A stretch of 64,000 nucleotides of DNA from Acinetobacter variabilis. Lineage in GTDB: Bacteria > Pseudomonadota > Gammaproteobacteria > Pseudomonadales > Moraxellaceae. Location of the stretch: contig NZ_KB850113.1 in the NCBI RefSeq assembly GCF_000369625.1, positions 1,652,356 to 1,716,355 of the forward strand, written 5' to 3'. This document shows, in pieces, positions 9,646 through 18,277 of this stretch (within the stretch, counting starts at the first letter, position 1; each line of letters starts with the position of its first letter). A program made the translations under genes and the position numbers. Under the pieces are notes generated by a model. It searched no databases, was not told the origin of the DNA, and saw only the letters and a program-made list of their open reading frames with translations.

Positions 9646-10329
9646 TTAGTCATTCATCCATAGACCATCACGCATATGTAGAATCCGGTCTGCCGAATGT
9701 GCCAATTGTTCATCATGGGTCACGATCAGCATAGCCATATTGAATTCACTACGTAATTCAGTCAGCAACTCAAAGATTTTATCGGCTGTTTTACGATCCA
9801 GGTTACCTGTTGGCTCATCTGCCATCATTAACTTCGGCTTAGTGACTACAGCACGTGCAAGCGCTACACGCTGACGCTCACCACCAGAGAGTTCACCAGG
9901 TTGATGGATTAAACGATGCGATAATCCAACACGTTCCAGCAAGTATTCTGCCTGCTGTTTGGCTTCTTTAAACTTGACGCTTTTACGCAGCATCAATGGC
10001 ATTGCGACATTTTCCAGCGCAGTAAACTCTGGCAATAAATGGTGGAATTGATATACAAAGCCCAGATTCTCGTTACGGACATAGCCACGTTCTGCTTCAG
10101 ATAAATTGTCAAAACGGCGGCCATTGACCATCACCTGTCCGGCAGAAGGACGATCCAATCCTCCCAGAATATGCAATAAGGTACTTTTACCGGAACCACT
10201 TGAACCAACAATAGAAACAAATTCCCCGGCCTTTACCTGTAATGAAATCCCTTTGATCACATCAACCGTAGATTTTCCATCTGTAAAAGATTTCTCGATA
10301 TTCTGGGCATCTAGAACCAGATTACTCAT
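9646..10329 (-). CDS. lolD: Lipoprotein-releasing ABC transporter ATPase LolD
   Basis: LolD is the ATPase of the LolCDE complex that lifts outer-membrane lipoproteins off the inner membrane to LolA. The 227-aa product has Walker A SGSGKST, the LolD-type loop NLGFVYQFHHLLPEFTALENV, the signature LSGGERQRVALARA, and Walker B with MMADEPTGNLD. The start is taken at MSNLVLDAQ (ATG at 10327-10329), which overlaps the end of lolC by 8 bases; a longer frame to 10365 would run deeper into lolC and has no family similarity. Translational coupling to lolC is likely. Confidence 0.95.
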   Translation of the reverse strand: MSNLVLDAQNIEKSFTDGKSTVDVIKGISLQVKAGEFVSIVGSSGSGKSTLLHILGGLDRPSAGQVMVNGRRFDNLSEAERGYVRNENLGFVYQFHHLLPEFTALENVAMPLMLRKSVKFKEAKQQAEYLLERVGLSHRLIHQPGELSGGERQRVALARAVVTKPKLMMADEPTGNLDRKTADKIFELLTELRSEFNMAMLIVTHDEQLAHSADRILHMRDGLWMND

Positions 10330-11563
10330 AACGCAATGCCTCCGCCGGTTGAATTTTAGCAGCACGGAATGCTGGATAAATAGTTGCCAGGAAACTTAAG
10401 GCAAGTGACAGACCGACAATCACAACTACATCCTGCCAGCGCAGATAAGAAGGTAAATAGTTGATGAAATAGGCATCAAACATATTCAGACCCAGTGAAT
10501 TGTTTAACCAGCCAATAAAACTACTGATGCTAGTGGCGGCAATAATCCCGAGGATGGCACCCGCACAGGTACCGATCACGCCAATCACAGTACCTTGAAC
10601 CATAAAGATTCGGGTAATCGTGGTAGGTGAAGCACCCAAAGTACGTAAAATTGCGATATCCGATTTTTTATCTGTGACCACCATCACCAGTGAAGATACG
10701 ATATTAAATGCTGCAACCAGAACAATCAGGAATAACAATAAGCTAACCATCGCTTTTTCCATCTGGATTGCACTGAACAGATTACCGTGGGTATAAGTCC
10801 AGTCAGAGGCATAGAAGTTACCCGGTAAATCACGCACAATTTCCTGAGAAACCTGAGGTGCTGCGAAAATATCATCCAGCTTCATACGTACGCCTTGTGC
10901 ACCATCTGGCAGACGTAACAAGGTTGAAGCATCATTCAGAGCAATATAGCCCATCATCGAATCAACTTCTGCACCAATACTGAAGATCCCGACCACTTTA
11001 AAGCGTTTAAAACGGGGTACGACACCCGCTGGTGAAGGCGTCGCTTCAGGCAGAACCAAGGTAATGTTATCATTCAAGCCTACGCCCATGGCATCTGCCA
11101 TTTGCTTGCCTAAAACAATCCCAAATTCACCTTTTTTCAGGTTATCAATACTACCCTCGACCATATGGTTCTGGATGATCGAAACTTTCTTCTCATACTT
11201 TGGTTCAATCCCGCTGACCATAATTCCGGCAACTTGCCCTTGAGCCGTGAGCATCCCTTGTAACTGGGTAAACGGAGCCACACCTTGAACGTGTTCATGC
11301 CGCTCAATCTGCTTTGCAAGTTCAGGCCAATTTGTTAGAATTTGCGTCGAAGAAACAGTGGCTTGAGGAACCATCCCCAAGACGCGATTTTTCAACTCTC
11401 GGTCAAAACCATTCATGACAGACAAAACTGTAATGAGGACTGCTACACCGAGCGTGAGACCGATCATTGAGACCAATGCGATAAAAGAAATGAAGTGGTT
11501 ACTACGCCGTGCGCGAGTATATTTCAACCCTATATACAGCGAGATTGGTTTGAACATAACCAT
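10322..11563 (-). CDS. lolC: Lipoprotein-releasing permease LolC/E type
   Basis: A 413-aa permease of the LolC/LolE family: one N-terminal membrane helix after the amphipathic PISLYIGLKYTRAR, a large periplasmic domain (about residues 50-270) and three C-terminal helices (FLIVLVAAFNIVSSLVMVV onward), with the MacB-type ILRTLGASPTTI loop that contacts LolD. Only one permease gene is next to lolD, as in Acinetobacter and other bacteria whose single LolF-type permease acts as a pair; whether a second copy exists elsewhere is not visible. The start could be ATG 11563 or the ATG two codons later. It diverges from the PilZ gene with only 20 bp between starts. Confidence 0.92.
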   Translation of the reverse strand: MVMFKPISLYIGLKYTRARRSNHFISFIALVSMIGLTLGVAVLITVLSVMNGFDRELKNRVLGMVPQATVSSTQILTNWPELAKQIERHEHVQGVAPFTQLQGMLTAQGQVAGIMVSGIEPKYEKKVSIIQNHMVEGSIDNLKKGEFGIVLGKQMADAMGVGLNDNITLVLPEATPSPAGVVPRFKRFKVVGIFSIGAEVDSMMGYIALNDASTLLRLPDGAQGVRMKLDDIFAAPQVSQEIVRDLPGNFYASDWTYTHGNLFSAIQMEKAMVSLLLFLIVLVAAFNIVSSLVMVVTDKKSDIAILRTLGASPTTITRIFMVQGTVIGVIGTCAGAILGIIAATSISSFIGWLNNSLGLNMFDAYFINYLPSYLRWQDVVVIVGLSLALSFLATIYPAFRAAKIQPAEALRYE

Positions 11564-11583
11564 CTAGTCCGAGGTAATAAATT

Positions 11584-12147
11584 ATGGAAAATGTACAGCA
11601 TCCAAACGGATTCACTGAAAGACGAGTCATGTCTCGAATCGATGCTGCTTTACGAATCAATTATCAGATTATTTCCGATGATGTTGCCTTGAATGATCCT
11701 TACGATGCTAATTTCGTATTGCCCCGCTATTTTCTACTACTTGCAGAGCTAGATCAATTTGATCATGCTGTTAACTACGAATTAGAACAATTATCTGAAA
11801 AAGATCAACAAATTGCTCGAATCTTATCCTTATTCAACCAAAAATTAAACCTTATTACCGGTTCTTTGTATGACGCAATTGTACAAAGCATGTTACCTGT
11901 ACCGGAACATGTGAATTTTTCAGAGACTGGTTTTAGCTTCTTGAGTGATCAGCCGATTAGTGAAGGAACCTATCTGCATGTGACTTTAAGTCACCCAGAA
12001 AACTTCTTCCACATCGCTGCAACCGCTCAGGTGGCCTACAGTCGTGCAGAAGAAAACGGAAAATATCGTACGGGCGCTTATTTTATTACCCTGCACCCTC
12101 AGGATCGCGTCAAACTGGGCGAATGTGTGAAAGCCAGCTTTGCTTAA
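11584..12147 (+). CDS. PilZ domain protein
   Basis: A 187-aa protein starting with the PilZ-like ERRVMSRIDAALRINY and ending with a beta-rich domain containing SDQPISEGTYLHVTLSHP and GAYFITLHPQDRVKL. PilZ domains usually bind cyclic di-GMP through an RxxxR and a later D/NxSxxG motif. Here RRVMSR could be the first; the second motif is only loosely matched (FSETGFSFLS), so ligand binding is uncertain. No membrane helix or signal peptide is visible. It starts 20 bp from the divergent lolC, so each gene's promoter must lie within or across the other gene's 5' end. Confidence 0.75.
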   Translation: MENVQHPNGFTERRVMSRIDAALRINYQIISDDVALNDPYDANFVLPRYFLLLAELDQFDHAVNYELEQLSEKDQQIARILSLFNQKLNLITGSLYDAIVQSMLPVPEHVNFSETGFSFLSDQPISEGTYLHVTLSHPENFFHIAATAQVAYSRAEENGKYRTGAYFITLHPQDRVKLGECVKASFA

Positions 12148-12167
12148 GACTGGCATCTATCTTTTTA

Positions 12168-13061
12168 TTAAAGGCGGGCTTTATAGCTCGCCTTAATTTC
12201 TTTAGCGAAATATACCACTAAGCCGAACAATAAAATTACTATACCCACCAAAGCAATGAGCGGCAATTTTTCATTATTCAATAATACGCCTACCAGCAAG
12301 GCCAGCATCGGTGTCAGGACTGTAGTTAAAGATAAGGTGGTTGGCTTAATTTTCTGTACCAGTTTGAAATAACAGAACATCGCAATCAGCGAAGCCATAA
12401 TTACCGCATACACCAGACCAAATAAGGACTTGGCATGTGGCATAGCAGTGGGTGCGTATTGCCAGATAAATGGCAACATACCGATAGAGAAAACGACTGA
12501 CAAACCAATCGAACCGGCCGCCTGTGCCATAGGATCAATAGGTGCATTGATTTTCTTCACCCAGAACATGGATACGCAATAAACTAACACCCCAACCAGA
12601 GCGATCACGATTCCAATTGGCTGTATATGCTGATCTGCATCGCCTAGACAGATCACAGAAAGTCCGGTTAAAGCAATTCCCATTCCTAGCCATTGATTCA
12701 GGGAAAGCTGCATCTGAAACACAAAACGCCCAATGAGGCCTGAAATGAGGGGCGCCAAGCCGAACATTAATGCAATGATACCGGAACTTAAATAATCCGT
12801 AGACCAGTAAGTAAAAATTTGCGAGCCGATAAAACTGCAAGCACCTGCCAAGTAACTATGCAGGGAAACACGGTCAAGCGGTAATCTGGTTTTAAATAAC
12901 CACAATAATCCTAAGGCCAGAGGCAAGGCCAAAAAGAAGCGGATCGCCAATGCCCACATCGGATGCAAGTCTTCCACGCTCCAGACAATCGCCAGTGGTG
13001 TGGTGGACCAGATGAAAACCAGCAAGGCATAGGTCAACATCAGGTTACTTTTTGGGGGCAT
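12168..13061 (-). CDS. EamA/DMT family transporter
   Basis: A 297-aa inner-membrane protein with ten predicted helices in two EamA halves, the layout of drug/metabolite exporters such as RhaT/YdcZ relatives. FIWSTTPLAIVWSVEDLHPMWALAIRFFLALPLAL is the typical first EamA hairpin and IGSQIFTYWSTDYLSSGIIALMFGLAPLISGL the third-fourth helix region. Substrate unknown. It sits 16 bp downstream of the YaiI-type gene on the same strand and probably shares its transcript. Confidence 0.88.
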   Translation of the reverse strand: MPPKSNLMLTYALLVFIWSTTPLAIVWSVEDLHPMWALAIRFFLALPLALGLLWLFKTRLPLDRVSLHSYLAGACSFIGSQIFTYWSTDYLSSGIIALMFGLAPLISGLIGRFVFQMQLSLNQWLGMGIALTGLSVICLGDADQHIQPIGIVIALVGVLVYCVSMFWVKKINAPIDPMAQAAGSIGLSVVFSIGMLPFIWQYAPTAMPHAKSLFGLVYAVIMASLIAMFCYFKLVQKIKPTTLSLTTVLTPMLALLVGVLLNNEKLPLIALVGIVILLFGLVVYFAKEIKASYKARL

Positions 13062-13076
13062 ACTTGATCTCGTTTT

Positions 13077-13562
13077 TTATTTAATCGCAGTTTTACGTTT
13101 CTGTTTTTGAATGGTCTGATCTAGAGAGCTGGAAAACTCACGCTTATCACGTTCAGAAATCGGCGGTGGACCCCCGGTTTGTACACCAGCACCACGCAAG
13201 GTATCCATAAAATCACGTAAATGCAGACGTGCTTTGACATTGGCCACTGTATAGATTTCACCACGCGGGTGAATCGCTATACCGCCTTTCTCGATGACTT
13301 GAGCAGCCAAAGGAATATCCTGCGTCACCACAATGTCATGCTCTTTCATACGATCGATAATTTCCTGATCTGCCGCATCTGCCCCGCTCATGACCTGAAT
13401 AGAATTAATGCGAATCGACGGGGTAATTCCTACCGGTTGATTAGCCACAAAAGTGACTTCAAGCTGATAACGATCGGAGGCACGAATAATCACATCTTTC
13501 AGAATACGAGGTAATGCATCTGCATCGACCCAAAGTTTGAATGGCAACACACAGCTTTCCAT
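13077..13562 (-). CDS. YaiI/YqxD family protein (DUF188, PIN-like)
   Basis: A 161-aa member of the YaiI/YqxD family. Family landmarks are clear: [20 protein letters not shown] at the N-terminus, [30 protein letters not shown] in the middle and [19 protein letters not shown] at the end. The conserved acidic residues (VDAD, TQDIPLA) resemble PIN-type nuclease folds, so a nuclease role has been proposed for the family but is not proven. Length is normal. First gene of a probable pair with the DMT exporter. Confidence 0.9.
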   Translation of the reverse strand: MESCVLPFKLWVDADALPRILKDVIIRASDRYQLEVTFVANQPVGITPSIRINSIQVMSGADAADQEIIDRMKEHDIVVTQDIPLAAQVIEKGGIAIHPRGEIYTVANVKARLHLRDFMDTLRGAGVQTGGPPPISERDKREFSSSLDQTIQKQKRKTAIK

Positions 13563-13810
13563 AAGGGAGAAATTTGGACTAGTGTAACAAATCAGAGGAT
13601 GCAGGTTGATGCTTAAAACTGCTCTTTCTCTGAATATCTTGGTCTTTAAATACTCAACTCAGCCGTATTAAATGAGTCATCTATCCACAATCTAAAAAAA
13701 TTTGACTTCACATGATTTGCATTTTAATTTTTAAATTCATTCGAGTGACTTGAAAAATCGCAATGACCCTCGATTAACTATAAATAAGTCATCCAAGATC
13801 AATTGTGCAT

Positions 13811-14743
13811 ATGAAAAAACAGAATAGCCCAGAGATCATCACTATTGATGATCAAAATTTCGGTAGTCATGTCGAACATTGGACCTTGCTTACTGAAAAC
13901 CCAGGCACAGATGTTCCCCAATGGTTAGGCAAAGCCCTTGATGCACCTGTAATGCCGATGGGCTTGTGTACACAAGAATGCGATATGGATGAAACCACCT
14001 GGCTGATTCAGGGACCGAGCAAAGCTGCGGTACAATTAAGCCAAGTGATTGCCGTAGAAAATAACAAGCCACAGGCTGTGAAAACCGCATTCCCAGGCTT
14101 TGACAGTCCCTACCAGGTAAAAGCCACGATTGACCGGATTATTTCTTGTAAATCCGATACCCAAGCTGTGTTGCGTCTCAATCTGGGTGCCAACAATATC
14201 ATCTATGCCTTTGATACGCTGTACAGCGTCAACCGGTCGCATTATGAAAAAGACCAGTCTTATATCGTCAACTTAAATGCCTGGGCTTATGAACTGGAAG
14301 TGGTGACTGATCACGAACATTTAGTCGTGGATGATCCTGCCTCTATCAAACATCACCGTGCCCTGAATGCAATTCTTGCGGAAAATAATGGTGTTGCACC
14401 AGATAACCTACAGGAACAGATTGATGCCTGGGAGCCAAAGTCTGAAGAAGACAAAGAACCGGTAACGGTCGATTTCTCCAAAATGGTCGCTTATCTGTAT
14501 GGTGAGACCATGGGTCAGGAAGATGAAGCTTGGTTCCAGGGCAATATTGTCGGTAAAACTTCAATGCAATTTATGGATCAGGATTACACGCTGTATGATG
14601 TTACCCTGATTCATGATGAAGGCCAGCCGGCTACTTTGATCCGTGTAGCCACCCGCAATGACAAGCATAAAGATTTCCAGATTGGTCAATATATTCGGGG
14701 CAATCTGTGGATTCAGGCCAATATCTATCGAAAAGCAGCTTAA
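13811..14743 (+). CDS. Unrecognised acidic cytoplasmic protein
   Basis: A 310-aa soluble, acidic protein that I do not recognise. No signal peptide, membrane helix, or nucleotide-binding motif is visible. The N-terminal half contains a Cys pair (CTQECDMDETTW) and the C-terminal third (YGETMGQEDEAWFQGNIVGKTSMQFMDQDYTLYDVTLI...GQYIRGNLWIQANIY) looks like a beta-rich domain. The ATG at 13811 is preferred over a GTG two codons earlier; neither has a strong ribosome binding site. Codon use resembles the neighbouring genes, and a strong terminator follows, so it is a real single-gene unit, probably lineage-specific. Confidence 0.7.
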   Translation: MKKQNSPEIITIDDQNFGSHVEHWTLLTENPGTDVPQWLGKALDAPVMPMGLCTQECDMDETTWLIQGPSKAAVQLSQVIAVENNKPQAVKTAFPGFDSPYQVKATIDRIISCKSDTQAVLRLNLGANNIIYAFDTLYSVNRSHYEKDQSYIVNLNAWAYELEVVTDHEHLVVDDPASIKHHRALNAILAENNGVAPDNLQEQIDAWEPKSEEDKEPVTVDFSKMVAYLYGETMGQEDEAWFQGNIVGKTSMQFMDQDYTLYDVTLIHDEGQPATLIRVATRNDKHKDFQIGQYIRGNLWIQANIYRKAA

Positions 14744-14759
14744 GCTGAATATCTAGATC

Positions 14760-14797
14760 GGAGACTCATATTTTTATATGAGTCTCCTGTTTTTTTA
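14760..14797 (+). terminator. Terminator after the 310-aa protein gene
   Basis: A near-perfect hairpin with 11-base arms GGAGACTCATA and TATGAGTCTCC is followed within three bases by a run of seven T. It starts 16 bp after the stop codon. Confidence 0.92.
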
Positions 14798-15145
14798 TTT
14801 ATTTTACTGCGATATCCTCTCAATTCTGATTATTTTTTATCCACAATTAAAATTAGAATTAATGGATTTTGAATTCATTGAAAATAGATTTATCCACAGA
14901 TTTAAATTCAAACAAATTCATTTTCAATGTTATCTTAAACTGAATAATCATATTAAAAACATCATAAAAATAATGACTTAATATAATAATTCTATTTTTC
15001 TGAATATATTGAGGCCAGTTATTTAAATAAAATTAATACTTTATGAAGTTTAGTTAAGAATGTACTTTATTTAATCAATTTTTTATGGTAAAAATACGAT
15101 CAACAAATAATCATTTACGATAAATAGATCGGATAATAAATATCT
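14798..15145. other. AT-rich intergenic stretch with two perfect DnaA boxes
   Basis: This stretch is very AT-rich and has no convincing gene. It holds two exact copies of the DnaA box TTATCCACA in the same orientation at 14837-14845 and 14890-14898, 53 bp apart. A one-mismatch copy (CTATCCACA) lies upstream near 13680. It could be a DnaA-titration or DnaA-regulated site; no origin genes are nearby, so it is not proposed to be oriC. Confidence 0.55.
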
Positions 15146-15286
15146 ATGAAAATCGTTCAAGAAGAAAATTTACAGCAGGTTGAGCATCATCTTGGCTCGC
15201 GTTATCAGCTTGATATGATGTCATGCCTATTTTTCGTATTGGGTATGCTCATTTGCGGCTATATCTTACATAACTTTGTTTTTTAA
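15146..15286 (+). CDS. Small single-span membrane protein, 46 aa
   Basis: A 46-codon frame begins MKIVQEENLQQVEHHLGSRY and ends with a hydrophobic helix (MMSCLFFVLGMLICGYILHNFVF) that would span the inner membrane once. The layout, a charged amphipathic N-terminus plus one helix with N-terminus in the cytoplasm, is typical of small membrane proteins that modulate larger complexes. A strong terminator follows 15 bp after the stop. No clear ribosome binding site is present beyond GGATAATAAAT at moderate distance. Function unknown. Confidence 0.6.
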   Translation: MKIVQEENLQQVEHHLGSRYQLDMMSCLFFVLGMLICGYILHNFVF

Positions 15287-15301
15287 CCCGAATTAAATGA
15301 T

Positions 15302-15332
15302 AAAAAAACCCGGCCAATTGCCGGGTTTTTTA
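15302..15332. terminator. Bidirectional terminator between the small ORF and serC
   Basis: Arms AAAAAACCCGGC and GCCGGGTTTTTT around a CAATT loop give a strong terminator that works in both directions and serves both converging genes. Confidence 0.93.
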
Positions 15333-15343
15333 ATTCTCAAGGA

Positions 15344-16426
15344 TTAAGCATTGCGTTTAGCAAAGTCATCCATGAAGTTTACCAATGCCTGTACACCTTC
15401 TAACGGTACGGCATTGTAAATGCTGGCACGCATACCACCTACTGAACGGTGGCCGGCAAGGTTAAGTAAATGGTTTTCTTTTGCTTCTTGCAGGAACTGT
15501 TTTTCAAGTTCAGGATTTGCCAGAGTAAATGGAACATTCATGATTGAACGGTTTTCTTTGGCAATCGGATTTGCATAGAAGTCGCTAGAATCGATATAGC
15601 CATAGAGCAATTCAGCTTTTTGCAGGTTCACTTTATGAATCGCTTCTACACCGCCCTGTTCCAGTAACCATTCGAATACCAAACCAGATAAATACCACGC
15701 ATAAGTTGATGGTGTGTTGACCATCGAACCGTTTTTCGCTTGATCTGCATATTTCAGGATGCTTGGAATTTCAGGTTTTGCCTGATCAAGCAAATCTTCA
15801 CGAATAATGATCAGTGTCAAACCTGCAGGGCCAATATTCTTTTGTGCACCGGCATAGATCAGACCGAATTTAGAAACATCAATCGGTGCAGACAAAATGC
15901 TTGAAGAGAAATCACATACGAGTGGCTTATCAGTTTCTGGCACATGGGCAAATTGCAGACCGCCAATGGTTTCATTATCTGCATAATGCACATAAGCAGC
16001 ATCATCAGAAAGATTCCAAGTGCTTTGATCAGCAATCGCCAATTTACCATCTTCAGTTTTAATGCCTGCTTCAACCACATTGATGTCGCCATAGCGTTTA
16101 GCTTCTTTCAATGCTTTTTCAGACCAGATACCGGTACGGATATAGTCAGCTTTGTTGTTTTTACCCAGCAGGTTCAATGGAATTGCCGAGAATTGCAAAG
16201 ATGCGCCACCCTGCAAGAACAGTACTTTATAGTTCTCAGGAATATTCATGAGCTTGCGAAGGTCTGCTTCTGCCTTTTCCGCAACTGCAACATAGTCTGC
16301 ACTACGGTGGCTCATTTCCATGATCGAAAGACCTTTGCCCTGCCAGTCAAGCATTTCAGCTTGAGCCTTTTCAAGTACGGCAGTAGGTAATGCAGCAGGA
16401 CCAGCACAGAAGTTGTACGCGCGCAT
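15344..16426 (-). CDS. serC: Phosphoserine aminotransferase
   Basis: SerC makes phosphoserine from 3-phosphohydroxypyruvate and also acts in pyridoxal phosphate synthesis (pdxB of the same pathway is at 56.5 kb). The 360-aa product starts MRAYNFCAGPAALP, as the family does; a frame open to 16453 adds nine unrelated residues and is not used. The PLP lysine is in IYAGAQKNIGPAG and the phosphate-binding HRSVGGMRASIYNA is at the C-terminus. Complete and of normal length. Confidence 0.97.
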   Translation of the reverse strand: MRAYNFCAGPAALPTAVLEKAQAEMLDWQGKGLSIMEMSHRSADYVAVAEKAEADLRKLMNIPENYKVLFLQGGASLQFSAIPLNLLGKNNKADYIRTGIWSEKALKEAKRYGDINVVEAGIKTEDGKLAIADQSTWNLSDDAAYVHYADNETIGGLQFAHVPETDKPLVCDFSSSILSAPIDVSKFGLIYAGAQKNIGPAGLTLIIIREDLLDQAKPEIPSILKYADQAKNGSMVNTPSTYAWYLSGLVFEWLLEQGGVEAIHKVNLQKAELLYGYIDSSDFYANPIAKENRSIMNVPFTLANPELEKQFLQEAKENHLLNLAGHRSVGGMRASIYNAVPLEGVQALVNFMDDFAKRNA

Positions 16427-16784
16427 GATTTTTCCTTTCAGAGTGAAACACAATAAAATGATGGCATTTAACCATATCTGGACGCCGCTTGCACAAAATT
16501 ATTTCTATCCAAGAATGAAGATAGAGTCAAAAAACCAATCTAGATTCGGAGGATAATTTGAATACCTTTGATTTTTTACCCTAACCTTGTGATTTCATTT
16601 ATGAGAAATTGCCTAGGTAAAAATATTCAATCTCATTCAATGCTTAGAACTATCAACTTGAAACTGGAGAAGTAAATCGCTTCGAATTACAACAATACTA
16701 CAACTTAACCCATCCCTGCACTGCAAGCACTTGATTTATAATGCAGCTTAGACTGAATTAATGTGACTTTTACATTACCACTTT
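16427..16784. other. Divergent intergenic region, serC / TolC-type operon
   Basis: 358 bp without a gene, holding the promoters of two divergent transcripts. A TATAAT at 16737-16742 could serve the exporter operon, but no matching -35 box is at the right distance. No other structure was recognised. Confidence 0.4.
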
Positions 16785-18266
16785 ATGAATATGAAGAAAA
16801 ATAAACAATGTGTCTGCTGGGGTCTGACTGTGCTTGCATCCATGATGTATGGCAGTTTTGCTTATGCACAAAGCATCAGCTTTCAGGATGCAGAACAACA
16901 ATTGTTGCAACGTTCCTATAGTAGCCAGGCTTTTCAAAGTCTGGAGCAAGCGTCAAAACTTGAAGCAGAAGCGGTTAAAGGTATTGGCCTACCTCGTGTT
17001 GACCTGAATGTTCGTGCCTATGCCTTTCATAGTAAAGTCGATATTCCATTAAAGCAGTTTAAAAATAATCTGGAAAATTCACTCTCTCAAGGTGTAAATG
17101 GCCGGCTTAATGAGTGGGAAGCCAGTAATGGTGTGGATCTACCCGCAGGTATTACCGATCCACTGCGGGAAGGACTCAACAATACTATTCATAGCGGAGT
17201 AGGTCTGATTCCGGATACGTCTAATGTAGTCCTTGAAGATCAGGTGATTCGTCCCACTGTTTCCGTGATGATGCCACTATATACCGGAGGCCTCACCCGT
17301 AGTGCCAAAGAAATTGCCAATATTCAGTCAGGACGTAGCAAACTTAGCAATCAGCAGCAACAGGATACGCAGCGTTTTGAGCTGATTCAGTCTTACTTTA
17401 ATGTTCAACTACAAAAACAGTTACTGGATTCGGCACTTTTTAATTCAAATGCCATGCAACAACATTATCGTAATGCCCTAAAACTGGAACAGCAGGGTTT
17501 TATTAGCAAAGGCCAGCGCATGCAGTTTGAAGTAGCACGCAATAATGCTGAACGCGCACAACAAAATGCCCAAGCCAATCTGAATGCTGCCCTATTTCAG
17601 CTGAATAACCTGTTGCTGGATAGCAATATCACCGAGCTAAGCACACCTTTGTTTGTGAATCGTGCTGAACCACAAAATGTGAATATTCTGCTCAGCAGTT
17701 TTAGCCAGAACTCTCCTCTGATCAAAAAAATGCAGATGGATACCGAGCTGGCCAAAGCCAATGTCAAAGCTCAGCAGGCCGCTAAAAAGCCAAATGTTTT
17801 TGCGTTTGGTGAATATAGTCTGGATCAACATCAAAACTGGATTGTAGGGGTTGCAGCACGTTATAATCTGTTCTCAGGTATTGATAAAAACAAGAATATT
17901 CAGGCTGCTGAACTAAAACGCTATGCCGCTGAACTCATGACGGCGCGTACCCAGCAGGAGATTGAAAACCTGATTTATAAATCATTTAGTGAAGCAGTCA
18001 GCGCCCAGCAAAGTGATGCTCTACTTCAGCAGAATCTGAAAGCAGCTCAGGAAAATCTGCGTATTCAGGAATTATCCTTTAAGGAAGATGTCGGGACAGC
18101 CACTCAGGTCATCGATGCCCAAAACATGCTCAGCAGTTTAAAGGCAGAAATGGCATTAAACGCTTATAAATATGTAGTATCTCTCGCGACCTTATTACAG
18201 AGCCATGGCTCAATTGTTGAATTTCCAAACTATATGCAACACGCCAACACCCACTATATTCGTTAA
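16785..18266 (+). CDS. TolC family outer-membrane efflux protein
   Basis: A 493-aa outer-membrane channel of the TolC family. A signal peptide ends near SFAYAQ-SIS (about residue 28), followed by the two long coiled-coil repeats of the family; TVSVMMPLYTGGLTRSAKE and AARYNLFSGIDKNKNIQAAELKR are the two equivalent beta-strand/helix junctions. It heads a four-gene operon (adaptor and two ABC-2 permeases), so it is the exit duct of that exporter. ATG 16785 or the ATG two codons later may be used. Confidence 0.9.
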   Translation: MNMKKNKQCVCWGLTVLASMMYGSFAYAQSISFQDAEQQLLQRSYSSQAFQSLEQASKLEAEAVKGIGLPRVDLNVRAYAFHSKVDIPLKQFKNNLENSLSQGVNGRLNEWEASNGVDLPAGITDPLREGLNNTIHSGVGLIPDTSNVVLEDQVIRPTVSVMMPLYTGGLTRSAKEIANIQSGRSKLSNQQQQDTQRFELIQSYFNVQLQKQLLDSALFNSNAMQQHYRNALKLEQQGFISKGQRMQFEVARNNAERAQQNAQANLNAALFQLNNLLLDSNITELSTPLFVNRAEPQNVNILLSSFSQNSPLIKKMQMDTELAKANVKAQQAAKKPNVFAFGEYSLDQHQNWIVGVAARYNLFSGIDKNKNIQAAELKRYAAELMTARTQQEIENLIYKSFSEAVSAQQSDALLQQNLKAAQENLRIQELSFKEDVGTATQVIDAQNMLSSLKAEMALNAYKYVVSLATLLQSHGSIVEFPNYMQHANTHYIR

Positions 18267-18277
18267 TGGAGCCAGAC

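Noticed and set aside
14778..14981. 67-codon plus-strand frame in the AT-rich gap
   Set aside because: It starts inside the terminator, is very rich in Phe/Ile/Lys as expected from AT-rich DNA, and covers the DnaA boxes.
14798..15145. Chromosome replication origin
   Set aside because: Only two perfect DnaA boxes, no dnaA/dnaN genes and no 13-mer array were seen.
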